Made by a program: the position numbers and the translations under genes
Shown: positions 43,636 through 52,932 of the stretch, piece after piece
How the letters are laid out: each line of letters opens with the position of its first letter
Numbering within the stretch: the stretch's first letter is position 1
Origin: Chloroflexota bacterium
GTDB taxonomy: Bacteria; Chloroflexota; Anaerolineae; Aggregatilineales; J027
Direction: 5' to 3'
Assembly: GCA_013112715.1 (NCBI GenBank)
Contig: JABFGB010000004.1
Coordinates: forward strand, 186,001-250,000
DNA length: 64,000 bases
The notes under the pieces: model-generated
What the model was told of the DNA's origin: nothing
Database searches by the model: none
What the model saw: only the letters and a program-made list of their open reading frames with translations

Positions 43636-45523
43636 TCAAGAAAACCCGACCAATGGCTTGGCTGGTAAAGAGTTGGAGGCCGCGCTTGCTACAGCACGCC
43701 AAAATATAACTTTGCTGCGAAGCCAGCTTCGGACGGGCAAAATTAATGCCCAATATTTTGACCAGCGGCTTGGCTCACTGGAAGAATTGCTCGACCAAGT
43801 GCAAGCCGAACGCAAAAACACCATTCAACAAAAGCGAGTGGCGGCCCTCTATGAAGTCGGCAAGGTCATTGGCTCGTCGTTGAATTTACAGACGGTACTT
43901 GACCAAGTGATGGACGCCATTATCCAGCTTTCAGGGGCCGAGCGTGGTTTTTTGATGCTCCTCGATGATGATGGTAATCTGGCGGTGCGCGTTGCTCGCA
44001 ATTTTGACCAAGAGACCTTGCAAAGTGATGAAATCGCCTTTAGCCGTACCATCACGCGCCAAGTCTTTGAAACTGGTGAACCCGTCGTCACCACCAATGC
44101 TCAAGAAGACCCCCGGTACGCCGGGCAGGTCAGCATCATGATTCATGGGATGCGGAGCATTATGGCGACGCCCCTGCGGGCACGTGGCAAAAATACAGGG
44201 GTGGTCTATGTGGATAATCGTATCAAGACAGGTCTGTTCTCCGACGAAGACCTAGAAGTTTTGGCGGCATTTGCGGCCCAAGCAGCCGTCGCCCTTGATA
44301 ATGCTCGTCTCTACAGCGAAACAGACGCCGAATTACAGGCCCGCCTTGAAGAACTACGCATTTTGCAATGGATTGACCGCCAGCTAAACGAAAAACTCGA
44401 CTTGCAGGCTGCCATGAAACTGACCCTCGAATGGTCGTCGCGCCTGTGTGATGCCCAAAGCGCGAGTATGGGCTTTTTGGATCGGGAGGCCGGGGTGATT
44501 AGCCTCGTGGCAAATTATGGCGAGGAGAATGAATTTTCGCAGACACCCCAACTGCCCTTGACGCATCCCCTCATTGCACAGGTACTCGAAATGGAATCGG
44601 CGGCATTGCAATTATCGCCGACTGGTGCATCCCCCCATACGACCTTATGTGTGCCGGTGCGCCGCGAAAATAATATCATCGGAGTGGTGTTGTTTTCGGC
44701 TAATCGAGCCGACGCCTTTGACGTGGACGCACAAGAATTGGTTTCGCGCATGGCTGACCGTGCCGCGATTGCCATTGAAAACGCCCGTTTGTATGATGCC
44801 GTCAAAGCTGCTGACAAAACAAAGTCGGAATTTGTCGGTTTTGTGGCTCACGAACTAAAAGTCCCGATGACCAGCATCAGCGGTTATGCCTCACTGTTGG
44901 GGATTGTCGGTCAACTCAGCGAAAAGCAGCAGGAATTCGTCAAAACTATCCAGAACAACGTGCAGCGGATGCGAATGCTGGTAGATGATCTCAATGACAT
45001 TACCCGCATTGAAACAGGCCAACTTCGTATGGCAATTGAACCCGTAAAATTATCAGAAGTGGTTGAACAGGTCAAAACGGATGTGATGGCCCAGATTACC
45101 GAACGTAATCACACCTTTGTTGAGGAAATTGAGGTGAATCTGCCTCTTATCAGTGCGGATTCCAGCCGTGTTCTGCAAATTTTGCTCAACCTTTTAAGCA
45201 ATGCCTATAAATACACTCCCAATGGCGGCAAAATTACCCTATCGGCCAAACGCGATGGTGAGAAAGTCAGCGTCAGTGTGAAGGATACCGGGGTGGGTAT
45301 AGCCCCCGAAGATTTACAAAAACTCGGCACAAAGTTTTTCCGCACGTCGAATACATTGGAGCAGCCGGGTTGGGGGCTTGGATTTGCCATCACCCGCAAT
45401 TTGATTGATTTAATGAAGGGCGAACTTACCATCGAAAGTGAGGTGGGAGTTGGCAGCACCTTCACTTTTACACTACCTGTCGCGGAAGAAACACAAGCGG
45501 CGACTTCTGAGAAAGCCAGTTAA
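43628..45523 (+). CDS. Sensor histidine kinase with two GAF domains
   Basis: 631 residues. An N-terminal coiled-coil-like region is followed by two GAF domains (about 65-220 and 240-390), a HisKA dimerisation domain with phospho-acceptor His in FVAHELKVPMTSISGY (about residue 409), and an HATPase with N-box LLNLLSNAYKYTPNG, G1 KDTGVGIAPEDL and GWGLGFAI. No transmembrane segment, so a cytosolic sensor. No response regulator gene is adjacent. Overlaps endonuclease III by 8 bp. A second kinase of similar type lies at 46383. Confidence 0.93.
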   Translation: MDNQENPTNGLAGKELEAALATARQNITLLRSQLRTGKINAQYFDQRLGSLEELLDQVQAERKNTIQQKRVAALYEVGKVIGSSLNLQTVLDQVMDAIIQLSGAERGFLMLLDDDGNLAVRVARNFDQETLQSDEIAFSRTITRQVFETGEPVVTTNAQEDPRYAGQVSIMIHGMRSIMATPLRARGKNTGVVYVDNRIKTGLFSDEDLEVLAAFAAQAAVALDNARLYSETDAELQARLEELRILQWIDRQLNEKLDLQAAMKLTLEWSSRLCDAQSASMGFLDREAGVISLVANYGEENEFSQTPQLPLTHPLIAQVLEMESAALQLSPTGASPHTTLCVPVRRENNIIGVVLFSANRADAFDVDAQELVSRMADRAAIAIENARLYDAVKAADKTKSEFVGFVAHELKVPMTSISGYASLLGIVGQLSEKQQEFVKTIQNNVQRMRMLVDDLNDITRIETGQLRMAIEPVKLSEVVEQVKTDVMAQITERNHTFVEEIEVNLPLISADSSRVLQILLNLLSNAYKYTPNGGKITLSAKRDGEKVSVSVKDTGVGIAPEDLQKLGTKFFRTSNTLEQPGWGLGFAITRNLIDLMKGELTIESEVGVGSTFTFTLPVAEETQAATSEKAS

Positions 45524-45530
45524 AACGATT

Positions 45531-46364
45531 ATGACTCATCTCATCCTTTCCCCCCATGCCGATGACGCCGTATTAAGCTGCGGCGGCTTGATGTATACCC
45601 TAAAACAAGAGGATGAAGCAGTTGAAGTCTTGACCTTGACCGTCGCAGATGTTCCTTATCCACCTCCTAATAGTCCGGTGGTGTTAGACCTGCATCCACG
45701 TTGGGGTTTGGGTGATAATCCCTATATCGTGCGTCGGGCTGAAGATCAAGCCGCCGTCGAACGCTTGGGGGCAAAAATTGTTTTTGGCGATTGGCTGGAC
45801 GCGATTTATCGGCTGGATGCCAATGGGCAAGCCTATTATCCAAGCTATGATTCATTGTTTGCCGAAATTCACCCCGACGACCCAGTACTCAAGTTGGTGC
45901 TGGATTATCATCAAAGGGCCGATCTCAAGGCTTTGTATATTCCCCTAGCGGCAGGCAATCATGTGGATCATCAACTGGTACGGAATTTAGCCATACGCGG
46001 CTTGCAAGGGACGCCCCCGCATTTCGAGGTCTATTTCTATGAAGAATATCCCTATGCCGCCGAAACCAATGAAGTGCTGCATTTCCATTCCGGCGACAAA
46101 CCGCGTTTGTATGGCAGCACTGCCGTTCAAACCGCTCTTAAGACCCTACCCAGCCCTGCCTCACCCACTGTGCGAGCTTTTGATGAAGCGGCACTCAAGG
46201 CAAAAATAGAAGCAGTGGCCTGTTATGCCTCGCAGATTAGTAGTTTTTGGAATAGCACCAGTGAAATGGGCCAAAATGTGCGCGAATATGCCCGCTTTGT
46301 GGGTGGTAGTGCGGGTATCGAATTTGGCGAGCGCCTTTGGGCTTTAAATACGAATAGCCAATAG
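45531..46364 (+). CDS. PIG-L family deacetylase (LmbE-like)
   Basis: 277 residues from ATG at 45531, 7 bp after the kinase stop. Zinc motifs SPHADDAVLSCGG (His, Asp-Asp) and AAGNHVDHQLV (His) are intact. The family deacetylates N-acetylglucosaminyl compounds, such as GlcNAc-phosphatidylinositol or bacillithiol/mycothiol precursors; which substrate applies is not clear. The longer upstream frame overlaps the kinase gene and was ignored. It sits between two histidine kinases. Confidence 0.9.
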   Translation: MTHLILSPHADDAVLSCGGLMYTLKQEDEAVEVLTLTVADVPYPPPNSPVVLDLHPRWGLGDNPYIVRRAEDQAAVERLGAKIVFGDWLDAIYRLDANGQAYYPSYDSLFAEIHPDDPVLKLVLDYHQRADLKALYIPLAAGNHVDHQLVRNLAIRGLQGTPPHFEVYFYEEYPYAAETNEVLHFHSGDKPRLYGSTAVQTALKTLPSPASPTVRAFDEAALKAKIEAVACYASQISSFWNSTSEMGQNVREYARFVGGSAGIEFGERLWALNTNSQ

Positions 46365-46382
46365 ACAGGGAGAATCTAACCA

Positions 46383-47135
46383 ATGTCTGACCAAACCCCC
46401 CCGCCTGCCCCAACAACGGAGAATGCCCCAACGGTAGCCTCTGTTGAAGATATGTATATGAAGTTTATTTCGGTCATGGTGCATGAAATCCGCAAGCCAA
46501 TGACCAGCATACGCGGTTATGTAGATATGCTGGATAAGCGCTTGGTGGGTGAACTCAATGATATGCAGGGCCAGTTCATCTCTACCGTCCGCAATAACGT
46601 CCTAAGCATGGAGCAGCTTGTCACCGACATCAGCGACATTAGTAAACTCCGGGCTGGGCGTCTCAAAGCCGAACCCAAGATGGATGTGGCGAAAAATGTG
46701 TTGTTGGAAGTCGAAAAAAAACTGGCCGAACTCGCCACCCAACGTCAGCACGCCTTCGAATTTGATATTCCACAGGGACTGCCCATATTGAACATTGATA
46801 AAACCCGCTACACCCAAGCGATCATCAAGCTTGTGGATAACGCCATTAAATACACCAATCCCGGTGGCACGATTAAGATTACGGCTTCGGCTGTCCCAGA
46901 AGGGTTGCAGGTGTTAGTGGAAGATAATGGCGTGGGGATGCGACCAGAAGAATTAGCTCGTCTCGGTGAGCTATTTTTCCGGGGGGATGACGAAATTGTC
47001 CTCAACACCAAAGGCTATGGCTTAGGCATTCCGATTGCGATGGAATGTGTTAAACTCTGTGGGGGACGTCTCTTTTATTCAAGCGAAAAAGGCGTCGGTA
47101 GTAAATTTGGCATTGTCGTGCCGGCCATGAGCTAA
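46383..47135 (+). CDS. Short histidine kinase without sensor domain
   Basis: 250 residues: a short Pro/Thr-rich start, then HisKA with FISVMVHEIRKPMTSIRGYV (His about residue 34) and HATPase with KLVDNAIKYTNPGGT, VEDNGVGMRPEEL, and KGYGLGIPIA. There is no input domain, so it must be driven by a partner or by other kinases. The HisKA region resembles that of the GAF kinase at 43628, suggesting duplication. Cytosolic. No response regulator nearby. Confidence 0.9.
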   Translation: MSDQTPPPAPTTENAPTVASVEDMYMKFISVMVHEIRKPMTSIRGYVDMLDKRLVGELNDMQGQFISTVRNNVLSMEQLVTDISDISKLRAGRLKAEPKMDVAKNVLLEVEKKLAELATQRQHAFEFDIPQGLPILNIDKTRYTQAIIKLVDNAIKYTNPGGTIKITASAVPEGLQVLVEDNGVGMRPEELARLGELFFRGDDEIVLNTKGYGLGIPIAMECVKLCGGRLFYSSEKGVGSKFGIVVPAMS

Positions 47136-47176
47136 ACACTTAGTCATTTACAAAATATGCTTAGGGAACAACGATC

Positions 47177-48295
47177 GTGAAATTCAATCCCTCACAACTG
47201 CTCAACATCCAAAATTTGCTAATTTTTCTTCCCATCGCGTTGCTGGGGAAATATGTTCTGGATTTGGATGATGTCCCTGTATTTATCTTGGCAGCATTGG
47301 CGATCATCCCCCTTGCCAAATTAGTTGGGGAGGCCACCGAAGAGTTAGCCCATTATATGGGTGAAACATGGGGCGGCTTGTTGAACGCCACATTGGGAAA
47401 TGCAGCCGAACTGATTATCACGATTTTTGCATTAGAAGCGGGTAAGGTCGAGTTGGTGCGGGCCAGTATTGTCGGCTCGATTCTCGGCAACTTGCTGCTG
47501 GTCTTGGGTCTCTCTCTTTTGGTGGGTGGCATCAAGAATGGCCTCCAAAGTTTTGATCGTAAGGCCGCTTCGATCAATGCCACAATGGTTATTCTCGCGT
47601 TTATGGCGATGGCTGTCCCCTCGTTTTTTGACCGGGCGGTCATCGGCAAAGACCCTTTGATTGTGCATGACGCCCCCGCTGCCGCTGATGCCGCAGGGCG
47701 TGAGTTGCTGTTTACCGAGGGGATTGCCGTCATTTTGATTGCCCTATACGCCTTGAATGTTCTGTATACCTTCGCCAGCAAAGACAAAACGACACCCGTG
47801 ACACATGAACCCGCCGAGGTGCATCATGCGCGATGGTCAAAACAGACGGCGTTGATTGTATTAGGGCTTGCAACACTCGGTATCGTGCTGATGAGTGAGA
47901 CGCTGGTGGGAGCAGTCGAGGGGGCGACCCATGAACTCGGCCTCTCGGAATTTTTCGTGGGTATCATTATCGTGCCGCTCATTGGTAACGTCGCGGAACA
48001 TCTCGTGGCGGTGCAGGTGGCCTTTAAGAATAGAATGGATTTGAGCCTTGCCATTTCGTTTGGGTCAAGCCTGCAAATCTCGCTGTTTGTCGCCCCGGTG
48101 TTAGTATTCATCAGCCTGCTGTTTAGCGAAAACCTACTGCTGGTCTTTAATCCTTATGAACTCATTTCACTAGCAGTAGCCTCGTTTATCGCGGCGCATG
48201 TGGCCCAAGACGGGGAATCCAATTGGTTAGAAGGGGCGATGTTACTTGCCCTTTATGCGATTATCGGGCTGGCGTTTTTTGTCCTGCCCAACTAA
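47177..48295 (+). CDS. Ca2+/H+ antiporter (Cax family)
   Basis: 372 residues with about 11 transmembrane helices. Both alpha-repeat motifs of the CaCA superfamily are present: GNAAELIITIFALEAGKVEL (c-1) and GNVAEHLVAVQVAFKNRMDL (c-2). It exports calcium using the proton gradient. GTG start at 47177. It is 41 bp after the short kinase and 15 bp before proline dehydrogenase in a plus-strand run. Confidence 0.93.
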   Translation: MKFNPSQLLNIQNLLIFLPIALLGKYVLDLDDVPVFILAALAIIPLAKLVGEATEELAHYMGETWGGLLNATLGNAAELIITIFALEAGKVELVRASIVGSILGNLLLVLGLSLLVGGIKNGLQSFDRKAASINATMVILAFMAMAVPSFFDRAVIGKDPLIVHDAPAAADAAGRELLFTEGIAVILIALYALNVLYTFASKDKTTPVTHEPAEVHHARWSKQTALIVLGLATLGIVLMSETLVGAVEGATHELGLSEFFVGIIIVPLIGNVAEHLVAVQVAFKNRMDLSLAISFGSSLQISLFVAPVLVFISLLFSENLLLVFNPYELISLAVASFIAAHVAQDGESNWLEGAMLLALYAIIGLAFFVLPN

Positions 48296-48310
48296 GAAAT
48301 CTAGGAGATC

Positions 48311-49237
48311 ATGTTTCGTACTACCTTTCTTTACCTATCAAATGCGGGCTGGTCACGGAAATTTGTTACCAACTTGGGATTGGCACGGAAGGCCGCGCGG
48401 CGTTTTGTGGCAGGCGAGACCTTAGAAGAAGCCGTTGAGGCCGCCCGTGAATTAAACAAAAAAGGGTTGCTGGTGTCTCTCGACCAGCTTGGCGAAAGTG
48501 TGCATAACGAGCAACAGGCCAATCGTGCTACTGACGAGTATATTGGCCTAATGGAGGCCATCAAAGCCAATGAGCTACGTGCGAGTTCCTCGGTCAAGCT
48601 GACACAACTAGGTCTCGACATCAGCGACGACCTGTGTCTGAACAATATGCGTCGCCTGCTGACCAAAGCCAAAGAACTCAGTGTGACGGTCACGATTGAT
48701 ATGGAAAGTACGGCTTATACAGACCGCACGATTCAAATTTTCCGCACGTTGCGCCAAGAATTTGACAATGTAGGCACGGTCATTCAAGCCTATCTGTATC
48801 GCAGTGAAGCCGATATGGAGCAGTTAGCCGCCGAGGGTGCGCGGGTGCGCCTGTGCAAAGGGGCATATAAAGAACCTGCCGACAAAGCCTTTCCGCAAAA
48901 AGCTGATGTGGATGACAATTACGTCAAACTTGTCCATAAATACATGACCGCCGAAAATATTCAACATGGGGCCTATTTGGAGGTCGCCACGCATGACCCC
49001 AAAATGATTGACGCGGCCCGCCAGCACGTTACCAAACACAATATCTCGGCGGACAAATTTGAATTTCAGATGCTTTATGGGATTCGTACCGCAACTCAAT
49101 TGGAATTGGCTCAACAGGGCTATCAGGTGCGGGTCTATGTCCCTTATGGCACAGAATGGTATCCCTATTTCATGCGTCGGTTAGCCGAGCGTCCCGCCAA
49201 CGTCTGGTTCATTGCCAAGAACTTTTTTACCAAGTAG
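48311..49237 (+). CDS. Proline dehydrogenase (monofunctional)
   Basis: 308 residues, a single-domain PRODH TIM barrel. Motifs: TIDMESTAYTDRTIQIFRTL, QAYLYRSEADME, RLCKGAYKEPA, and the closing VPYGTEWYPYFMRRLAERPA (flavin- and proline-binding). It oxidises proline to pyrroline-5-carboxylate using FAD. A P5C dehydrogenase, the usual next step, is not adjacent. GGAG is 10 bases upstream of ATG at 48311. Confidence 0.94.
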   Translation: MFRTTFLYLSNAGWSRKFVTNLGLARKAARRFVAGETLEEAVEAARELNKKGLLVSLDQLGESVHNEQQANRATDEYIGLMEAIKANELRASSSVKLTQLGLDISDDLCLNNMRRLLTKAKELSVTVTIDMESTAYTDRTIQIFRTLRQEFDNVGTVIQAYLYRSEADMEQLAAEGARVRLCKGAYKEPADKAFPQKADVDDNYVKLVHKYMTAENIQHGAYLEVATHDPKMIDAARQHVTKHNISADKFEFQMLYGIRTATQLELAQQGYQVRVYVPYGTEWYPYFMRRLAERPANVWFIAKNFFTK

Positions 49238-49245
49238 AACGTCTT

Positions 49246-49998
49246 ATGCAAGCAACCCTTCAAGATAAAGTGGTGTGTGTTACCGGAGCGGCCCGGCGAG
49301 TAGGGCGAGCCATTGCGTTGGCCTTTGCTGCCGAGGGTGCTCATGTCATCATTCACCACAGCGCCTCGGATGCCGAAGCTGAACTCACCGCTAAAGAGGC
49401 GCGGGCAATGGGGGTTGTGGCGTTGGTGGTCAAGGCCGACCAGTCGCAACCCGATCAAGTGGCCCGGATGTTTCAAACCATCCACGATCATTATGGTCGT
49501 CTGGATGTGATGGTCAACAGTGCCGCGAATTTTAGACGCACGGATTTGCTGGACATCTCATATGAGGAATGGCAAGAGGTCATCGGTGTCAATTTGACCG
49601 GCCCATTCCTCTGTACCCAACACGCCGCCCGCTTGATGATTGATAGCGGGGCGGGCGGGGCGATTATCAATATTGGGGATGTCGCGGGTCAGCAGCCATG
49701 GAAGACACGACCGCATCACAGCATCTCTAAAGCAGGGGTTATGATGCTGACCAAAGTCAGTGCCCTGTCTTTAGGCGAGCATAACATTCGAGTTAACTGT
49801 GTTGTGCCGGGGCCTGTGCTCCCGCCTGTCGGAAGCGGTCCTGAGCTTTGGCAGCGGCTTGCGGAACAATCTCCGCTAAAACGCAATGGCGACCCCGATG
49901 ATGTAGCCCGTGCGTGCGTTTTCCTTGCCACCAACGACTTTGTTACAGGCACAATCCTTTCGGTAGATGGCGGTGAAGGTATCAACAGTGGACGCTAG
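49246..49998 (+). CDS. SDR-family oxidoreductase with His in place of catalytic Tyr
   Basis: 250 residues from ATG at 49246, 9 bp after proline dehydrogenase. A Rossmann nucleotide-binding motif TGAARRVGRA (TGxxxRxG, as in pteridine reductase-like members) and NSAANF are present. The canonical YxxxK reads HSISK here (Tyr to His), with Lys kept. A C-terminal SVDGGEGINSG closes the fold. Substrate unknown; the missing Tyr makes the usual mechanism doubtful. Frame was read from the sequence directly. Upstream part of the frame to 49156 overlaps proline dehydrogenase. Confidence 0.85.
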   Translation: MQATLQDKVVCVTGAARRVGRAIALAFAAEGAHVIIHHSASDAEAELTAKEARAMGVVALVVKADQSQPDQVARMFQTIHDHYGRLDVMVNSAANFRRTDLLDISYEEWQEVIGVNLTGPFLCTQHAARLMIDSGAGGAIINIGDVAGQQPWKTRPHHSISKAGVMMLTKVSALSLGEHNIRVNCVVPGPVLPPVGSGPELWQRLAEQSPLKRNGDPDDVARACVFLATNDFVTGTILSVDGGEGINSGR

Positions 49999-50015
49999 TA
50001 GGAAGTTCGATTTTC

Positions 50016-50921
50016 ATGCAACCCCCATACCGACAACAAGCCCGCCAAGAATGGGATCAAGCCTATCGTAAGGCTTATTGGGGCAACCTGCTCCGTACTT
50101 TGCAAGGACGACAGGTAGACCTCCTAGATTTCAATGAGATTTCGCATCGCCTCCATCTCACCAGTTCCATCTATCGCGGCGTACAGGTCGTTCCGCTCGA
50201 AAAAATCGTCGGAAGCGTAGGCCGCTATAACGATTTCAACCGTGCGTTTTTGCCACGCAAGAAAGCGATGCAGGAACGTTGGCAAGCAGTAGCGATGATG
50301 TACCTGAATCCTTCCAGTCGCGGCCTGCCGCCCATCGAACTGTTCAAGGTCGGCAATCTGTATTTTGTGCGCGATGGTAATCATCGAGTATCAGTGGCGC
50401 GTCAGCTAAAAATCCACGATATAGAAGCCTATGTATGGGAATATCCGGCGGTGCTGCCCCTGACAGGTGGCAAGGACTCGGTGGAACGGGTGCTAATGGA
50501 GAGTGAACGCGAGGTCTTTTTGCAGCACACCCAATTGGACACCCTTTGTCCCAGTCACGGCATCTATCTCACCCTACCCGGTGGCTATACCGAATTGCTG
50601 GGCCAAATCAGCCGCTATCAACAAGTGCTCTCACGGATAGACGAGCAGCCTATCCCCTATGAGGAGGCTGTCGTCGCGTGGTATGAAATGGTGTATGAAA
50701 CCACCATTGGTATTCTCAGAAAAACAGGGGTCTTTGACCAGTTTCCACGCCGCACCCCCGCCGATTTTTATGTTTGGATAAGCCAGCATCAACGTGACCT
50801 GCGGGAATGTTACGGTAGTAAAGTGATGGTACAGGACGCCGCGTTTGATTTTTCCGAAACCCACAAACGCAAAGGCCTACGTGGTCTCATTTATCGGTTG
50901 CGTGTCCGGCTAGGAGCATAA
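50016..50921 (+). CDS. ParB/Srx-fold domain protein of unknown function
   Basis: 301 residues. Residues about 50-140 contain a ParB N-terminal-like segment: VQVVPLEKIVGSVGRYNDF, LPPIELFKVGNLYFVRDGNH and RVSVARQLKI. The DGNHRVSVAR box is typical of ParB-superfamily nucleotide-binding domains. The rest is basic and not recognised. No signal peptide or other known domain. It lies between two SDR genes (18 bp and 4 bp gaps), so it is part of the same run. Could be a DNA-binding or CTP-binding regulator, but not proven. Confidence 0.65.
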   Translation: MQPPYRQQARQEWDQAYRKAYWGNLLRTLQGRQVDLLDFNEISHRLHLTSSIYRGVQVVPLEKIVGSVGRYNDFNRAFLPRKKAMQERWQAVAMMYLNPSSRGLPPIELFKVGNLYFVRDGNHRVSVARQLKIHDIEAYVWEYPAVLPLTGGKDSVERVLMESEREVFLQHTQLDTLCPSHGIYLTLPGGYTELLGQISRYQQVLSRIDEQPIPYEEAVVAWYEMVYETTIGILRKTGVFDQFPRRTPADFYVWISQHQRDLRECYGSKVMVQDAAFDFSETHKRKGLRGLIYRLRVRLGA

Positions 50922-50924
50922 AAA

Positions 50925-51689
50925 ATGGACTATCCCCGTTTCGACTTGACTGAGCAAGTAGCGATTGTCACCGGAGCGAGCAAAGGCATTGGTTATGGCT
51001 TGGCAAAAGCGTTGGCCCACGCAGGGGCAAAAGTCGCCGTTGCCGCCCGTGATCTGCCCGCTCTCCAAAAATTGGCATGGGAGATTGAGGAGGAAGGGGG
51101 TACAGCCTATCCGCTTGAATTGGATGTGCGCGATGTCGCCCAAATTCAGCCCGCTTTTGAGCGTGTGGCGGCCCATTTTGGTAAACTCGACATCGTGGTC
51201 AACAATGCCGGATTAGGCGCAAATCACGCGGCTGTAGATGTCACTGAGGCCGATTGGGACGATATGATGAATGTCAATCTTAAAGGATTGTTTTTCTGCT
51301 GCCAAGCTGCTGGACGATTGATGTTGCCTAATGGCTATGGACGCATCATCAACATGAGTTCGCAGGCCAGTGTAGTTGGCATTCGTGACCATGCGGTGTA
51401 CTGCGCTTCCAAAGGGGGCGTTAATCAACTGACTCGCGTCTTGGCCCTTGAGTGGTCGGCGCGTGGAGTAACGGTCAACGCGGTTGGCCCGACCTTCATT
51501 TATACCCCCGGCACGGCGGAACGGCTGGACAATCCTGAATATCGAGCGGGAGTCGTGGCGAGGATTCCAAGCGGTCAGGTGGGCACGATTACCGATGTGG
51601 CGGGCGCGGTGATTTATCTGGCATCTCCAGCAGCAGCCCTTGTCACGGGAACGGTTCTGTTGGTAGATGGTGGTTGGACGGCCCAATAA
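50925..51689 (+). CDS. SDR-family oxidoreductase
   Basis: 254 residues with the complete classical SDR set: TGASKGIGYG (cofactor), NNAGLGAN, and YCASK (Tyr-Lys catalytic pair). The closing VDGG is present. NAD(P)-dependent; the fold resembles gluconate 5-dehydrogenase/3-oxoacyl-reductase-like members, but substrate is open. ATG at 50925 is 4 bp after the ParB-like gene. Its stop abuts the convergent CoA-transferase gene with no gap. Confidence 0.9.
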   Translation: MDYPRFDLTEQVAIVTGASKGIGYGLAKALAHAGAKVAVAARDLPALQKLAWEIEEEGGTAYPLELDVRDVAQIQPAFERVAAHFGKLDIVVNNAGLGANHAAVDVTEADWDDMMNVNLKGLFFCCQAAGRLMLPNGYGRIINMSSQASVVGIRDHAVYCASKGGVNQLTRVLALEWSARGVTVNAVGPTFIYTPGTAERLDNPEYRAGVVARIPSGQVGTITDVAGAVIYLASPAAALVTGTVLLVDGGWTAQ

Positions 51690-52865
51690 TCAGCCGAACA
51701 GACCATCGGTCTGCATTTGTTCAATCTCAGCGTTTGTATACCCCACCTCACCCAAAATTGCGGCGGTATGCTGTCCTAATGCCGCCCCACTGAAGCGATA
51801 TTTGGGCGGGGTCGCTGAATATTTAATGGGGTGGGCAATTTGGGGTAGCGTGCCATTCTCATTCGGCACTTCGATAATCATTTCCCGTGCATGTATCTGC
51901 GGATGCTCGGTCATCTCGGCCAGATTTAGGACGGGTTCGACGCAGACATCCAACGGGTCGAATATTGCCATCCATTCGGCTACGGTCTTGGTAAGTATCA
52001 CTGCCGCAATTTCATCGCGTACCTGTCGCATCGCTGGCCCGGCATGGGTATAGCGTGGGATAAGGTCAGGCCGCCCAATTGCTCTGCAAAATCCCTCCCA
52101 AAACTGCGGCTCTAGGGCGCTGACCGACAGATAACGCCCATCGGCTGTGCGATAATACCCATAATGTGTACCGCCATTCAGCATCCAGCTTTCATAGCTT
52201 GGCAGTTCGCCCCCACCTAAATAATTCGCCCCTGCCAGCGCATTCCACGCAACGGCTCCATCGAGCATTGAGACATCCAAAAACTGCCCTTCACCCGTAT
52301 GTAACCGATGAATGACCGCGCCCAAAATCGATACGGCTGCGCCAAATGACCCGCCGCCAATATCCGCGATTTGCGTCCCTTGTGGAAATGGCCCTGTGTC
52401 CATTCGCCCCGAATGGCTCATCAGGCCCGACAGTGCCAGATAATTGTTGTCATGCCCGGCTCGATCTCGAAATGGCCCGGTCTGCCCATATCCTGTGATT
52501 GCACAATAAATCAGCTGAGGATTAGCTTGTTTTAATGCGGTGTAGCCTATCCCTAAGCGATCCATTACACCGGGGCGGAATTGCTCTACTACAATATCAT
52601 GGGTCTGCACCAATTTTTGGATGAGGACACGTGCGTGAGGATGTTTTAGATTGAGTGCCAACGAGCGTTTGTTGCGATTTAGCGTGGCATGGGCAGCCGA
52701 ATGTTTGCCTGCCATTGGTGGCGTTTCGCGTAAAATGTCGGGGCGATTAGGAGCCTCGATACGAATAATATCGGCTCCCATATCGCCTAACAACATGGTG
52801 GCAAATGGGCCGGGGAGCAGGGTCGAAAAATCTAAAATTTTGAGCGAGGTCAATGGGCCAGTCAT
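51690..52865 (-). CDS. CaiB/BaiF-type family III CoA-transferase
   Basis: 391 residues. The family III CoA-transferase hallmarks are visible: LKILDFSTLLPGPFATMLL at the N-terminus, ALNLKHPHAR, GYGQTGPFRDRAGHD, and the catalytic Asp in LDVSMLDGAVAWNA (D of VDVSM-like position). It moves CoA between carboxylates. With the SDR of the 3-hydroxyacyl-CoA type upstream at 52933, it suggests an acyl-CoA or branched-chain pathway (inference). ATG at 52865. Confidence 0.93.
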   Translation of the reverse strand: MTGPLTSLKILDFSTLLPGPFATMLLGDMGADIIRIEAPNRPDILRETPPMAGKHSAAHATLNRNKRSLALNLKHPHARVLIQKLVQTHDIVVEQFRPGVMDRLGIGYTALKQANPQLIYCAITGYGQTGPFRDRAGHDNNYLALSGLMSHSGRMDTGPFPQGTQIADIGGGSFGAAVSILGAVIHRLHTGEGQFLDVSMLDGAVAWNALAGANYLGGGELPSYESWMLNGGTHYGYYRTADGRYLSVSALEPQFWEGFCRAIGRPDLIPRYTHAGPAMRQVRDEIAAVILTKTVAEWMAIFDPLDVCVEPVLNLAEMTEHPQIHAREMIIEVPNENGTLPQIAHPIKYSATPPKYRFSGAALGQHTAAILGEVGYTNAEIEQMQTDGLFG

Positions 52866-52932
52866 AAAAAACGCCTATTTTGGGGGAAAGGGGGCAAGTT
52901 GAGAAACTCACCCCAATTTTTAAGTGGATGAC

